NCBI GenBank assembly: GCA_014529385.2 | Contig: CM043960.1 | Coordinates: forward strand, 77,973,910-78,037,909 | From: Adiantum capillus-veneris | Lineage: Eukaryota; Streptophyta; Polypodiopsida; Polypodiales; Pteridaceae | Reading direction: 5' to 3' | Length of the DNA: 64,000 bases | Position numbers and translations under genes: made by a program | The notes under the pieces: generated by a model | What the model was told of the DNA's origin: nothing | The model's database searches: none | What the model saw: the letters and a program-made list of their open reading frames with translations, nothing else | In this document: piece by piece, positions 46,607 through 57,600 of the stretch | Position numbering within the stretch: position 1 is the first letter of the stretch | Layout: each line of letters begins with the position of its first letter

Positions 46607-49600
46607 AGAAGAGTTTTCGTCCGAAAACAAAAGTGGGAAGGTTCTTCTTAAGAACACTAATGTTCTCTCAAATCACAGGCATCCTTCATGGATCCAGCTG
46701 TTTGGTTGACCGGAACACGGTTCCGCAGGAGGTTCAATGAAACCAAGAGTAACATCTTGATTTTCCACATTGTTGTCCATTTGTAACCATCTAGTGTGAA
46801 GACTCCATTTAGAACGTACATGAGAATTCTAAACGAGTTATCACGACAAAGATATACCTGAAAGAGTACCGCTTTTGACTTTTTGTGAAGTAACTTGCTG
46901 ACCTAAATCATCATCCAAGTGTAAGTCCTTGACTTGTTCTGAAATTGCATTAGTAAACAACCCCCCCTAACGAGTGTCAAGGTTGAGAACCTGACTTATA
47001 CATGAAGAGACTACCGAGTCACAACATGCATTAACTGATTGTAAGTAAACTCCAAGAAGAGCAATAAATGCTTACTAATTGGATCGCTTGGTGCTAACAT
47101 ACGCACTTTGCTTATCCTTCAGCACAAGATTACTCTTTGTAATCTGCCTATCCCCTTGGATCACTGACAGTACTGAGGTGTGTTTTCCTCACGGTTTACA
47201 GACAGCCGTCCCAGATGACTGGTAAACGGGGAATCACAGTAGTGTATAACATTGGTGAGGAATCAACAATGTCCAAAATAACCATCGTGGTTAACTTGAA
47301 AAAATCCATAAACACCCAAACCGAGCCATGACCTCTATTGGTGATTAGTAGACCCAAAAGTAATCTCCTAGAGATATTGCACTTAGAGTGCAAAATGCTT
47401 CATAAGCAATAACTTAAGGAATATGCATGCCGTTCCAAGTCAGCCTTTGCTAAACACTAGGGCCCATAACACCTAATGTGCATGCATTTAGCAAAAACAA
47501 ACCTGAACCTGTATATCCATAATGATCCTTGCCAATACTTATGGAAAATGTGATGCGCCTAGCACGCATTAAAAAGGAATGTAAATAGTTCTGAAAAGAA
47601 ACTATACTTTTAGTTGAAATCTTTTGCAAGCCTTGCTAAAACGTCTGAATCACAATAGAAGGTGAAACATTGATCACTTTTAGGTACATACAATGAAACT
47701 TTTTCATTAACAACTTATAGCCTTGCTATATGTATAAACAACCATCTGTAATGTTGTTTAGCAATACTTGTAGCTGAACAAGTCATTGTAAGTATCCGAA
47801 AATTTTTGGCCACTAAAATTGCTCCTGATACATCATGCTGAAAATGGTATAAAAAATAGATTTGAACAGCACTTAGGGACTTTGTTGTGATACATATTTG
47901 AAATAGGGGGTGTCAGTGTCAGTCACAGAGACTCATATTCGCGAGATGTGGAATATGTCTCAACTAAGGATGTCTAAAAAAAGAACATCCTACAAGTACA
48001 AGATGTACTTGTGTGTGGAGGTAGCTCTAAACACTCTATGACAAGAGTGAGAGGGACCCTCATTCATTGCTCCACATTGGCTAAACCGAACTCCTTGAGT
48101 TCCTAGACCATGTTGTATCCCCTTGTGACAACATGTGCCAAATCAAATCCTACAAGTAGATTCATAATAGCATAAGGCAGAAAGATAGATTGGACACTTG
48201 GCCCAAAATACTTTGTGCTAACATGCCCTATGCATGGCTCTGTAACATTCAAGCGTACTTATTCGTCTTGAAAAACCAAGAAAAGCATACTAAAATTGGA
48301 ATAACACCAAATCAATAGATGCGTACCTGGAGATTTGAACGTAATGTTCACTTACCCGTATTCAAATGGAGAGGAGCACGTCCCCTACCTGAAAAAACAA
48401 ACACCATTGCATTGGGAACCGTGGGTGGTACCTTTGCAATCCAAGCCCTTGGATTATAATCTATGTAGTCAAACGCCTTGGTAAGACCCGTTGTAGAATT
48501 GCGCAACTAGCAGGTAACGATAACCAACCTAGTTAACCGTGTACAGAATGATGAGAATCAATCTTAAAAAGTTGAATTTTTTCGCTACTCCATGGTAGAT
48601 CACTGCCTTTTTTCCTTGAAAGTAGAACTGGGATAGATCAAACTATGATCCTCAATGCCTATGGGGATATGTGGCAATCACCCACTAGTCTTACCCTAAA
48701 ACAGTATGTCCATAGACAATCCATAGTGTTATAGAGAGAGCAGGAGATACACACAAGTGAAATACCTAGCTCTTACAGACAGCCATGCTGTCTCAACTGA
48801 TTGCTGTATCTATACTCCGTGTTATAGATCAGCCTATGCGAGTTCATTCAAAACTCAGCTCCATCGTCGCACCAAAACATGTAGTGCATACAAAATACCT
48901 ATATGTAATGGCAAGACTCTTGCTTGGCCATTAACGTCGATGAGGAGTCCACTGGGTAGATCGGTTCAAGTTGGAGAAGATTCTCCCAAGGATTACAAAC
49001 AAGTGGGTCTTACCCAAGATCTGACAATGACTCTTAGCCAGTGTGTGTGGCTCATAGCCCTTATGGCAATTAGTGTTCAATCAACTGAACCAATGAAGAC
49101 TAATTTAGATGGAGTCTTGCCCAATTTCTAGCTGAGTTAGAGCACCTTGGCTCAGTCTGACTAATAAAACATGTTCAAAAGATTCTTAAAAGTTTTCAGT
49201 ATTATACGAGAGAAATAAGAAAGAGAGAGAAGGAGAGCATGCTGGGCTGAGGAATGTTCCTTAAGTTTCTAGAATGTGTACCCAAGCTGTGTGCTCTTAC
49301 GCATCTTATGCAGAACTTGCAACTTATCCTATAAGCAGTCCTTAGTTTGCTGGCATGACTCTCTCATCGAGAGAGGTAACAAAAAAAAAACACAAAACAC
49401 ATTTTGACCCATCAATCTTGTAGGGGTCGTGACTGTACGAGGGTGACTTAAGTAGGGAACTTTGCCTGTGAAATAAGTCCTAGATTGAGGTGACATTTAG
49501 TGTTGTTGTGTGGTTACAGCAACCAAAAATCATGTGCAACAATCTATCACTTACCTTGTCCTTGACAGAGTTGCGAGTGTGATAGCGGAAGCGTAATTCA

Positions 49601-51444
49601 TGAGGTGATAGAATTGAATTCACCTCACTAGCATGCCTTGCATGCATAATTGTAAGCCCTTGCGGAGAGTGATGGCCTCAAATGTGAGAACCAAAGCCAT
49701 AAGTGCCTTGCACACTTTTAGACTGGTAGGGATTCTGTGAGCTGATATTCCCTATTTTGCCAGTTCCCCGAAGCCTTGCTTCATATAAAATTGCCAAAGC
49801 ACTTTGCTTTGCACACTGACAGTAATTGCCAAGTAAAGTGTAAACAGGGAAAAACAAGAAAAACTTAAACTGGGCCCTAACTTGGTCGTTGTTGTTGCAA
49901 CTAGTTGTCATGGAATTTGGAAGGAAAAACTCATTCCAAAACGGCTTATAGCCATATCTGCACAGACACCCTCGTATATCTTGATTAGCTTGATTACGGT
50001 TATAGTTGGTACTCGTGCAAGACATAATAGCAGTACCATGGAATGATTATCCCATAGTGGTAAATAGTCCCAAGTTTGTATGCTCATAGGATATGCAAAA
50101 CTTGAAGTCTTGTCTTTGCTTGTTATGTTGTCGTCGATCCACTGTGGATGCTATCACTGCTCATAGCGACCGTGGCAATCATGTACAGATGTTTGACCTT
50201 GTCCAACATCCTCCTATTGTAATCTGCTATTAGTGTCTTGTAGTAATTATTGGCCGCCGACTTCTATGAACGGTGTCAAATAAATGGCCATGCCAAGCAA
50301 CTTTGCACCCGTCATGAAGTTGAGCAGCACGCAAGGGCGATCTCCTTCAGAGTTTAAAGAATTGATGTGTTGCCTTTGCCGCAAAATGTAACCGCGAATG
50401 AGCATGCACTATCGAGGTATTGATAAGAAGCCATGCTTCTGATCAAGACTTCGTCGTACTCAAGCCGTGCTTGTCTGTGCGCTCGTCATACTGATCTTGG
50501 TTCTGTGTGAGTCGTGCCTATGTGCATCGAGTACGTAGAGTGCACACATTGTCGTTGCATGCCATATCTCAATGAAAAATGAAAAATTGATTGCGTACCT
50601 TATGAATTCTTGATGTCGTCTTGGCATGCCGGTGGAAAAAATGGTCTTTGGGCCATTTTTTGAATCTTTTAACCTTGCAATCTTCACATATGCGACATGT
50701 TGTTCTTGAGCTTGACGCTTTGTCAAATCTTGAGTGTTCGTTGCATGGTCCGTGCATACGACCCTGAGGACCTACACCATCCTTGCATAGTTGTGGTTGA
50801 TTAAAATGGCGATTGATCATCAGTGTCGACGAACCCTTGCATGGCATGAGCTTTGTTCATCTTGCACAATTGTATATGAATCGCTTGCTGCATCTGTGAA
50901 ATTTTCTGAGTTTGCTGAGGTTGCAAGAATTTTGCAACAGTGTGCTTGGAAGAGGATGGGGGGAGGGCACGGCCTATGGGCATCCTCCCGTGAAGTCAAG
51001 CTGGGTGCCGTGGCCGTGGTTGGTCATGTATGAACATCAACCAACAAAAAAAAAAAAAAAAAAAAAACGATATAGGTTCCATGGGGGTGCGCGTAGGCTA
51101 GCGGGGTTCAAGCTGGGCACCATGGCTGTCGGCTGGGCAAGCTGCAGCGTTGAAAAAACACCTACTCGCAAGCGCGCTCCCTTTTGGGACCAAGTCCATG
51201 GCAAACACCTCAGGTCGCCATGGCTGCCTTTACTCGCAGCGGCCGCTCCCACGGCTCTCCCCCTTCAGTCACGCGCTTCAAACTCTGCCGTGGAGACCAT
51301 GCCCACGGTGCTTCCATCTCGTGTGTAGGGCGCCTACCCACGACCATGCTACGAGCCAAGGGGTTGTTTTCCTCCATTTAGGGTTGCTGCATGCAAGCAG
51401 ATGTCGGCCTCGACCTCCCCACCTAGCAAGAGGTCTTCTCCATG

Positions 51445-51527
<83 letters not shown>

Positions 51528-51582
51528 GAGATGCCAAGCCATGCAAGGCCCCCTTCCTCCATAGCTCTCTCTTTCCTCCATG
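46607..51582 (-). other. Interior of the non-autonomous element without gag-pol
   Basis: Frames of up to about 115-138 codons (for example 49678-50025 minus, 50912-51328 plus) show no retroelement or other domain I recognise. It has an A22 run at 51046-51067 and (GA)38 at 51448-51523. The 50.4-51.4 kb part is GC-richer than the rest, which could mean captured host DNA, but I recognise no gene in it. Confidence 0.55.
51448..51523. repeat. (GA)38 microsatellite
   Basis: A pure GA run about 70 bp downstream of the primer site of the non-autonomous element, in sense direction. Confidence 0.95.
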
Positions 51583-51594
51583 TCTCTGATACCA
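51583..51594 (-). other. Primer-binding site, tRNA-iMet
   Basis: The minus strand reads TGGTATCAGAGA one base after the 5' LTR. It matches the initiator-Met consensus TGGTATCAGAGC in 11 of 12 positions. Confidence 0.85.
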
Positions 51595-51595
51595 A

Positions 51596-51750
51596 TGTAA
51601 GACAAGGGGAAACTAGGGTCTATGAGTCCACCACCCAACCACCCTTTTTATAGGCAAGCCCCTGGCCCTTTGCCGTAGTTGGACTCTTCGTTCCACACCG
51701 CCTAGCCCGGCCCTGCCCTTATCTTGTCCGGCCTTGCCGGTGTCCTGACA
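51596..51750 (-). repeat. 5' LTR of the non-autonomous element
   Basis: 155 bp, same ends as the left LTR, with a TATA box (CTATAAAAAGGG) on the minus strand. Confidence 0.9.
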
Positions 51751-52404
51751 CTTGCACTCATCGCACAAGATCCCTGATCCCACAACTGGTATTAGAACTT
51801 GGGTGGATCTCGGCTACACTTCGTGTTGTGTGCAGCAAGCCCCGACAATAGACAGGAAATCGGGTGGTTTTGGAGTTTTGCACAACAATCAGGAAGCAAG
51901 CCAAAAGCCTTGCAATTTTCAAGCGAGCTGAGGGCAGCACCAGGCTATGAGAGAGAGCAAAGCAGAAAATAATTGGGAGCATCAAGCTGTTTCAGATTGG
52001 CAAAGATTGGAGCAGTCAAGCTTGACAGAGCACGGGATTCTAGGATCGGGTAGCAACAATGTAAAGGGAATTGGCAAGCTCGACCAAGCAGTAGGGAGTT
52101 TGGGAATGTTTAGCAAATCAAGTGCAATCAAATCAAATTGCAAAGGGTTGAGCAACATCTTGAGAGAGATACAAAGCGAGCACAGTGAGGGAGTGTACTT
52201 TTTCCCCCACACACACATACACTCTATTTTTGAGTCGTTTGAAACCGTTCTTTAGCTAATCGATTTTGAAAGTAAAATAAAATTGATTCAATTTTATTTT
52301 TTAAAGCAACTCCTTGTGTGTAAGGGTTCAATCCCACCAAATGCTCTTGACAACACCTTGGCAGTCCAGTAGAGAGAGATTCTCTCACCACCAGAGAGCT
52401 TGAA

Positions 52405-52493
<89 letters not shown>

Positions 52494-53570
52494 CTAAGAG
52501 AGAGAGCAATCAAGTGAGAGAGAGAAAAGGAAACTTCTTTGACCTTGGTAGCTCGTCATCAACATCGACATTGGCATTGAGGACCTCAACTTCGACAATT
52601 AGTGCTTTTGTCTAGCGACAAAAGGCAACATCAATTTCACTTTTCAGCATCGAATCAGATTCTTGGAAACCTCAATGTCTCAACACCTCTCATTACGGGC
52701 GGATTTTGGCAACTAACCCGACATCGATCTTTTTCAAACGATTGTTTTCCCATGAGGTGCCTCTACCATAGAGGAGTGACACCCGACATTGCACCGAGCA
52801 CACCGATCACACTTTTTGATACAATTTTTGACTGCGACTCTCTTGGCAGCTACTCCACTAGCACACTTTTGTCCGACGGAAGAAATTGGCACCGACATTA
52901 TCATATCAAAACCGACACGTAGGTTACAGGGGGCTTTTGAGCCCGTTTACACACAGTTTCTCTAGGTTTTTGGACACTTACAGGCACAACGTCTTTTACG
53001 CAATTTTGGCAATCATTTTGACAACCATTTCTCTATGGAGAGATACGTTGGCACATGCATGTTTGTTCTAGCATACCATTGTGCTATTGACATCTTGTGA
53101 GAGCAGATATCCCTCCAAGGATACACTTTACTACACGTAGTAGTTCTTGGCGCCTTTTTGTGCATAGTCACTCTATGTACATTGAGTTGCAGACACTACC
53201 TATTGTACTTTGTGTGGAGCCCTTTTTTGGCTTTTTGGCAGTTTTTCCGGCCGTTTCAGAGACTCGGACCGAAAGAGCCCTTTCTAAGACTTGGCCTAGT
53301 TGTTTTGTGTTTGTTTTAGCCTCAAGAGGGTTGATAGCGTGAGGTTTTCTTTGAGCTGCCCGGTATTATCAAATGTTGAGATACCTTCGGTGATATAGGT
53401 GGCTAGAGTTCCCCACTACATATCCTCGCCAAAGGAGATTTATCTTATGGGATTTTATGCTTGACACCGTGTATGACAGTCCATTGATAGTGAAAATGAT
53501 AATTTTTTGATGCCGAGTTAGTGCAGTCGGCACATTCCATGCGTTTTTTGAGTTGATTTTTGATTCCTCA
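51751..53570. other. Unassigned DNA, possible leader of an older LTR element
   Basis: TGGTATTAGAAC at 51787-51798 resembles a tRNA-iMet primer site (10 of 12) right after a CCCACA end. An older + strand element may therefore begin here, its LTR split by the insertion at 46438. No gag or pol is seen. It contains (GA)40 at 52410-52490. Confidence 0.35.
52410..52490. repeat. (GA)40 microsatellite
   Basis: A pure GA run of 81 bp. Confidence 0.95.
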
Positions 53571-53930
53571 CACTACAACACGTCGCGCAGAAATCGGCGC
53601 ACATACCGACGAAATAAAGTTAGTTTTAAAACTAAAAAGCGCTGAAATAGGCCTCGGAAGAGACACCGGTTTTGTGACGTCGGTATAAGCATCAATATGC
53701 TTGGCGTCGGAATAAGCTATGAAAAGAGCGTCAGAATGAACTATGAAATAAGCTTCTTTTGAAGTCTGTACGGACGCCTATACCGTATTCTGTACCGACG
53801 GTGAAACCTGTAAATTTGTTTTGGGTAGAGAGGGCTATGAACTGATGTTGCATGTACTGCAGCAAAAGAAAAGAGCCCTCTCTACCCAAAGGAAGAGTGC
53901 ACAAGCAACCACACTCCACCTACAAGCTGA
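53571..53930. mobile_element. CACTA transposon end fragment
   Basis: It begins CACTACAACACGTCGCGC and carries repeated subterminal words in both directions: ACCGACG, GACGTCGGTATAAGC, GCGTCGGAATAAGC, GCGTCAGAATGAAC and GTACCGACGG. This is the build of a CACTA (En/Spm) end. I do not find the opposite CTTGTAGTG-type end or any transposase, so only one end is kept. The right limit is a guess. Confidence 0.6.
53820..53890. other. 17-bp perfect stem with 37-nt loop
   Basis: TTTGGGTAGAGAGGGCT (53820-53836) pairs perfectly with AGCCCTCTCTACCCAAA (53874-53890). It lies near the inner side of the CACTA end. Confidence 0.8.
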
Positions 53931-54134
53931 CACTAAAGAGCGAGTGTATGGCAATTAGCAAAATTGTAAGAATAACATAACCACAACATCAAAAGCTTGA
54001 TCATGGCATAACGACATAAAAGATTTATAACCATAATTAAAACATGAGTCAAAAATTGCAAAACCATAAACATAACCTGTTTGCCATTGTTAGCAGCGGA
54101 ACACAGGCTACACCAATTATGCACCAACTATGGA

Positions 54135-54922
54135 TGTGCTATAATGCACAATATTTTCTTTTCATTGTATAGGGCCTTGGGCTCATTTAGGAGCTCCAAA
54201 GCTGTATGAGTCTAAGCTAGAGAGCTCAACTTTATCCCATAGTTGAAGGATTTGAGGCCCAAAGCTATAAAAGAGCCCTATGCTTAATGAGAGGTCATTC
54301 TTGGGTGAGTTCTTCTCTTTGTAGAGTGGATGGTCATGAGGCTCATGGGATTTCCATGCCCATGTAGCTCTTGATTTCTAATAATCAATTACACTTTCTT
54401 TCTTATTAGTCTTCTTTGTTTGATTATGTGGAGTGAGATTGTATTAGTGTGATGGTAGATCTCCTAATCCCTTTTTTGAGTTAATCTATTCTATCCACAC
54501 CATTGGCCATGGTGTGTGAGGGCTATGCCTTCCTTCTCTTCATCTCTCTATACAAGGTGTGGTTAGTGTGTGTGCATACGTAGTTGCATTGATGGGTTGT
54601 GCCGGAATGGACACACTAATGCGGAGTAGGTACGTTAATTGCATGCTTGTGTAGTTGTGATTAAGAGTTGTGAATAAAGTGATTGATGTGAGAGGTTAAT
54701 TTCAACCACATGATTGTGTGCAAGTGATTAGGAAGTAGGAATGTGTTGTTGATTAGAGGAAGCCCTTTCCATGGCTTCTCTCTATGATGAGTAGAAGGAT
54801 TCCTTGAATCCTCTATGTCTATACATCTTAGGCTCGTGCTTCCATGCCCTAGCCGAGTTGCCAATCCATGATTTGACAATTTTGTGGGTTGCGATTAGGT
54901 CGTGCTACAACGCCTCCCCACA
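54135..54922 (+). repeat. 5' LTR of an Athila-like gypsy element (left border tentative)
   Basis: The right border CCCCACA is fixed by the primer site two bases on. A TATA box CTATAAAAGA lies at 54265-54274. The left border is placed at TGTGCTATAATGCACA (54135) only because it starts with TG. No second LTR is in the window. Confidence 0.55.
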
Positions 54923-54924
54923 TT

Positions 54925-54942
54925 TGGCACCATTGCCGGGGA
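54925..54942 (+). other. Primer-binding site, tRNA-Asp type
   Basis: TGGCACCATTGCCGGGGA. The Athila/Tat consensus TGGCGCCGTTGCCGGGGA pairs with the 3' end of Asp tRNA; two bases differ here, both of the CG-to-CA kind expected from methylated cytosines. Confidence 0.85.
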
Positions 54943-57600
54943 CCGATAACCTAAGCTAGTGAGTTTAGGATGTGTAGAATAGAGTAATTTCACTACTAAT
55001 TTTGTTGGTTTTTGAGTGTGTCTAACTCATTTTTTGGTTTGATTTGATAATGTTGTGTAAGAAATTGATGCTAATATTGAGTTATGAATACCCCAAACCC
55101 CCAATTCCACCCCCAATTTCACTAATTTCATGCTAACCCTTGTCTATTTGCTTCTTTCCATGCTAATTTTACTAATTTCATGCTAATTTTTACTAATTTT
55201 GACTAACCTAACCAGTAACATTTGAAGTGTAAAGTATGTGAAATCCCCTTGTAAGAGATGGAATCATCACTCTAATCAAGTTAAATGTACCAATTTATGC
55301 CTAGTCTGATGATTTTAGTGTTTGATTTTGACCTACAAATGGTCAATTTTGGAGCCGATTTGATGGTGCACACACTTGTGTGTGCAATGATGCGACTTTG
55401 CATGGAGCAAAGGAATAGCTTGGAGTGTAATTACAATGTAAGTACACTCACTTGTTATGTCAAATCTTGATTGATTAATGTGGTTTAATGTTGGTAATCA
55501 TTTGCTAAAATTAGGTGTGTAACACAAATTGACCTACACTTTGCACCTGATTTGATACACTTGGAATGAAATTGATAGTCAAATTGTGACTAATGAACTT
55601 TGTGTGTCTCCAAATAATACTTAATTCTCATCAAGAATTCATGTGTGTACATAATAATCAGTGTGTGTGCATGCACCAAAGAGGGAAAAAAATTGTCAAA
55701 ACTTTCAAGTGTGTGTGCACCTAATCTCGAATGTGTGCATGCATATAAAGTGATGGTCTATGAGTATGAAATTATGTAATTTATGTGTATGCTAGGCTAA
55801 TTCAATCATTGGATAAACCTAAATGCCAAAAAATTGGGCAAAGATTGAGTGTGTGTGCTCATCCAAGGCCACTTGTTTTTCAATGATTGGTGGTCAATTG
55901 GGGCACCTAAATAATTTTTTATTGTGAAATGATCATAAAAAGTGTGTACAATCATTGGGTGTAAGCCTAGAGGCATTGCCAATTGAGACAAATTTGAATT
56001 TTGGTGCTTAATTTTTGAGTGTGTGCATTGCTTGATTGGGTAAAAATAGTGTGATTTTTTAGAAATTGAGCATGCATTCATTCATTAAGGCTTGATTGAG
56101 TTTTCAATTTGTGCATTCCAATGTGGAATTGATGTAATTTTTTCATAAAATTTTGGCCTAAATTTGGGTGTGTGTGCCTACTTAATGGCATGTGCAATCC
56201 GGTGCTCGAATGAATAATTGGTATTTTCTACCAATTATGATGATTAATTTGGCCAAATAAATGATGTGTGTGTCACAATTGGCTTGAATATTGAGAGAAA
56301 AATCACTCAATTGATGTTAAATTGTGTAGATCTTTAGTGTTTCCGTGTTAATGATGTTATATTGTGTAGATCTTTAGTGTTTCCATGTTAATGATGAATC
56401 AATTTGATGAACATGAGAAAAATGCACTAATGTGTGTGCCTAGTACCTACTCAATGGCGTTTGATGTCCAAATTGGGGATGAATAGTTGGTCTCGGTTAC
56501 CAATTGTGATGATTATTAGACCTAAAGATTGGTGTGTGCATCATAACTCGATTTGGTTTGGAATTCAATGACTCAATTGATATGCAATTGGGGATGATTC
56601 TATGTATTACCATTGAGTTGTATGACAATTTGATTGAAAATGGTAAATTTTTTATTAATTTGTGCATGTGCAAATGCCGGATTCAATTGTGTAGCTCTGC
56701 AAACCTAAATGAAAATCCAATTGGATTTGGATGATGAGGGCTATTAGACAAGCAATTTAAGATTGCAATGATGATAATTGGGATTGGGAGAATAATGATT
56801 GAGCTTAACTTCGAATGTTTTGGGATGAGAATGGGAGAATTAAAACCAATATGCACAATTGAGTTGCCTTGTGTGTATCATTAACATCAATGAAAGTTGA
56901 AATTAGTGGTTGATACTTCAACTTTGGGGGTTATGTGTGTTCAAACTACAATGAGAATCAATGTGATTACTGAACAAATGTGGCCAATTATGTTGTTGAC
57001 AAACACACGCGCAAGAAAACTTGCTCTTACACTCACTTGTACGAGCCTATCTTCACAAACCAGCACAAAGAAGAGACTACCCCGAGGTCTTGAATACATA
57101 TCGAGACTGAAGAATCTTGCCCTCTCTCTCACACTAAATGTCCATAGCATATCGCACACACCATTCTTTGAGTGAGAAACTCCTCTTGAGATTTTTTTGA
57201 AAATAAAGGAAACACACACCCGAGTTTTGGCATCCGATTCGCTTGGCATGAACACAACACACACACACTCACACACCTTATTTTTACTAAAAGCCAAACC
57301 AATGCCAGCCTCGAAGCTTTGGCGCTTGCAGAGGCCCCCCCCCCCCCCACACACACACAAAATGAACACGCTGGCCCACAGCCCTGGCTCACAGCAGACA
57401 ACCACTCACACACACACATGACGTTCAATGTATCGATGCTGATTCCTGAATCATTTACTGATTGCTCCCAACACCATCGCCACTTTTTGGATTTTCATTG
57501 AAAACACTGCAGTCTTCTACCGAATGCAGTACACACTCTTTCTCTGCATCCGCACCCACTTAACTACCCCTGCAGATCTGGACTAGCAAGACTCACGAGT
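54943..57600 (+). other. Long AT-rich leader of the Athila-like element, no coding seen
   Basis: No gag or pol motif in about 2.6 kb. It consists of loosely repeated phrases such as GTGTGTGCAT and ACCAATTGTGATGATTA. It contains a clear 40-bp tandem duplication (56313-56392) and a C11 run near 57338. Long untranslated leaders occur in Athila/Tat elements, but this part may also be unrelated. Confidence 0.4.
56313..56392. repeat. 40-bp tandem duplication
   Basis: GATGTTAAATTGTGTAGATC to CCGTGTTAAT at 56313-56352, repeated at 56353-56392 with two changes. Confidence 0.9.

Larger units (their letters stand above)
46438..51750 (-). mobile_element. Non-autonomous LTR retrotransposon (5.3 kb, LARD-like)
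   Basis: Identical-length LTRs of 155 bp (46438-46592 and 51596-51750) begin TGTAAGACAAGGGG and end GTCCTGACA on the + strand. The target duplication CTTGC flanks both sides (46433-46437, 51751-51755). A tRNA-iMet primer site next to the right LTR and a purine tract next to the left LTR fix the orientation as minus. I count 12 differences between the LTRs (about 92% identity), mostly C/T and G/A changes. The 5-kb interior has no gag, protease, integrase or RT motif on either strand, so it must have been moved by enzymes of another element. Confidence 0.9.

Noticed and set aside
49678-50025. 115-codon frame in the non-autonomous element as a captured host gene
   Set aside because: I recognise no domain, and the length is within chance for AT-moderate DNA of this size, so I did not call a gene.
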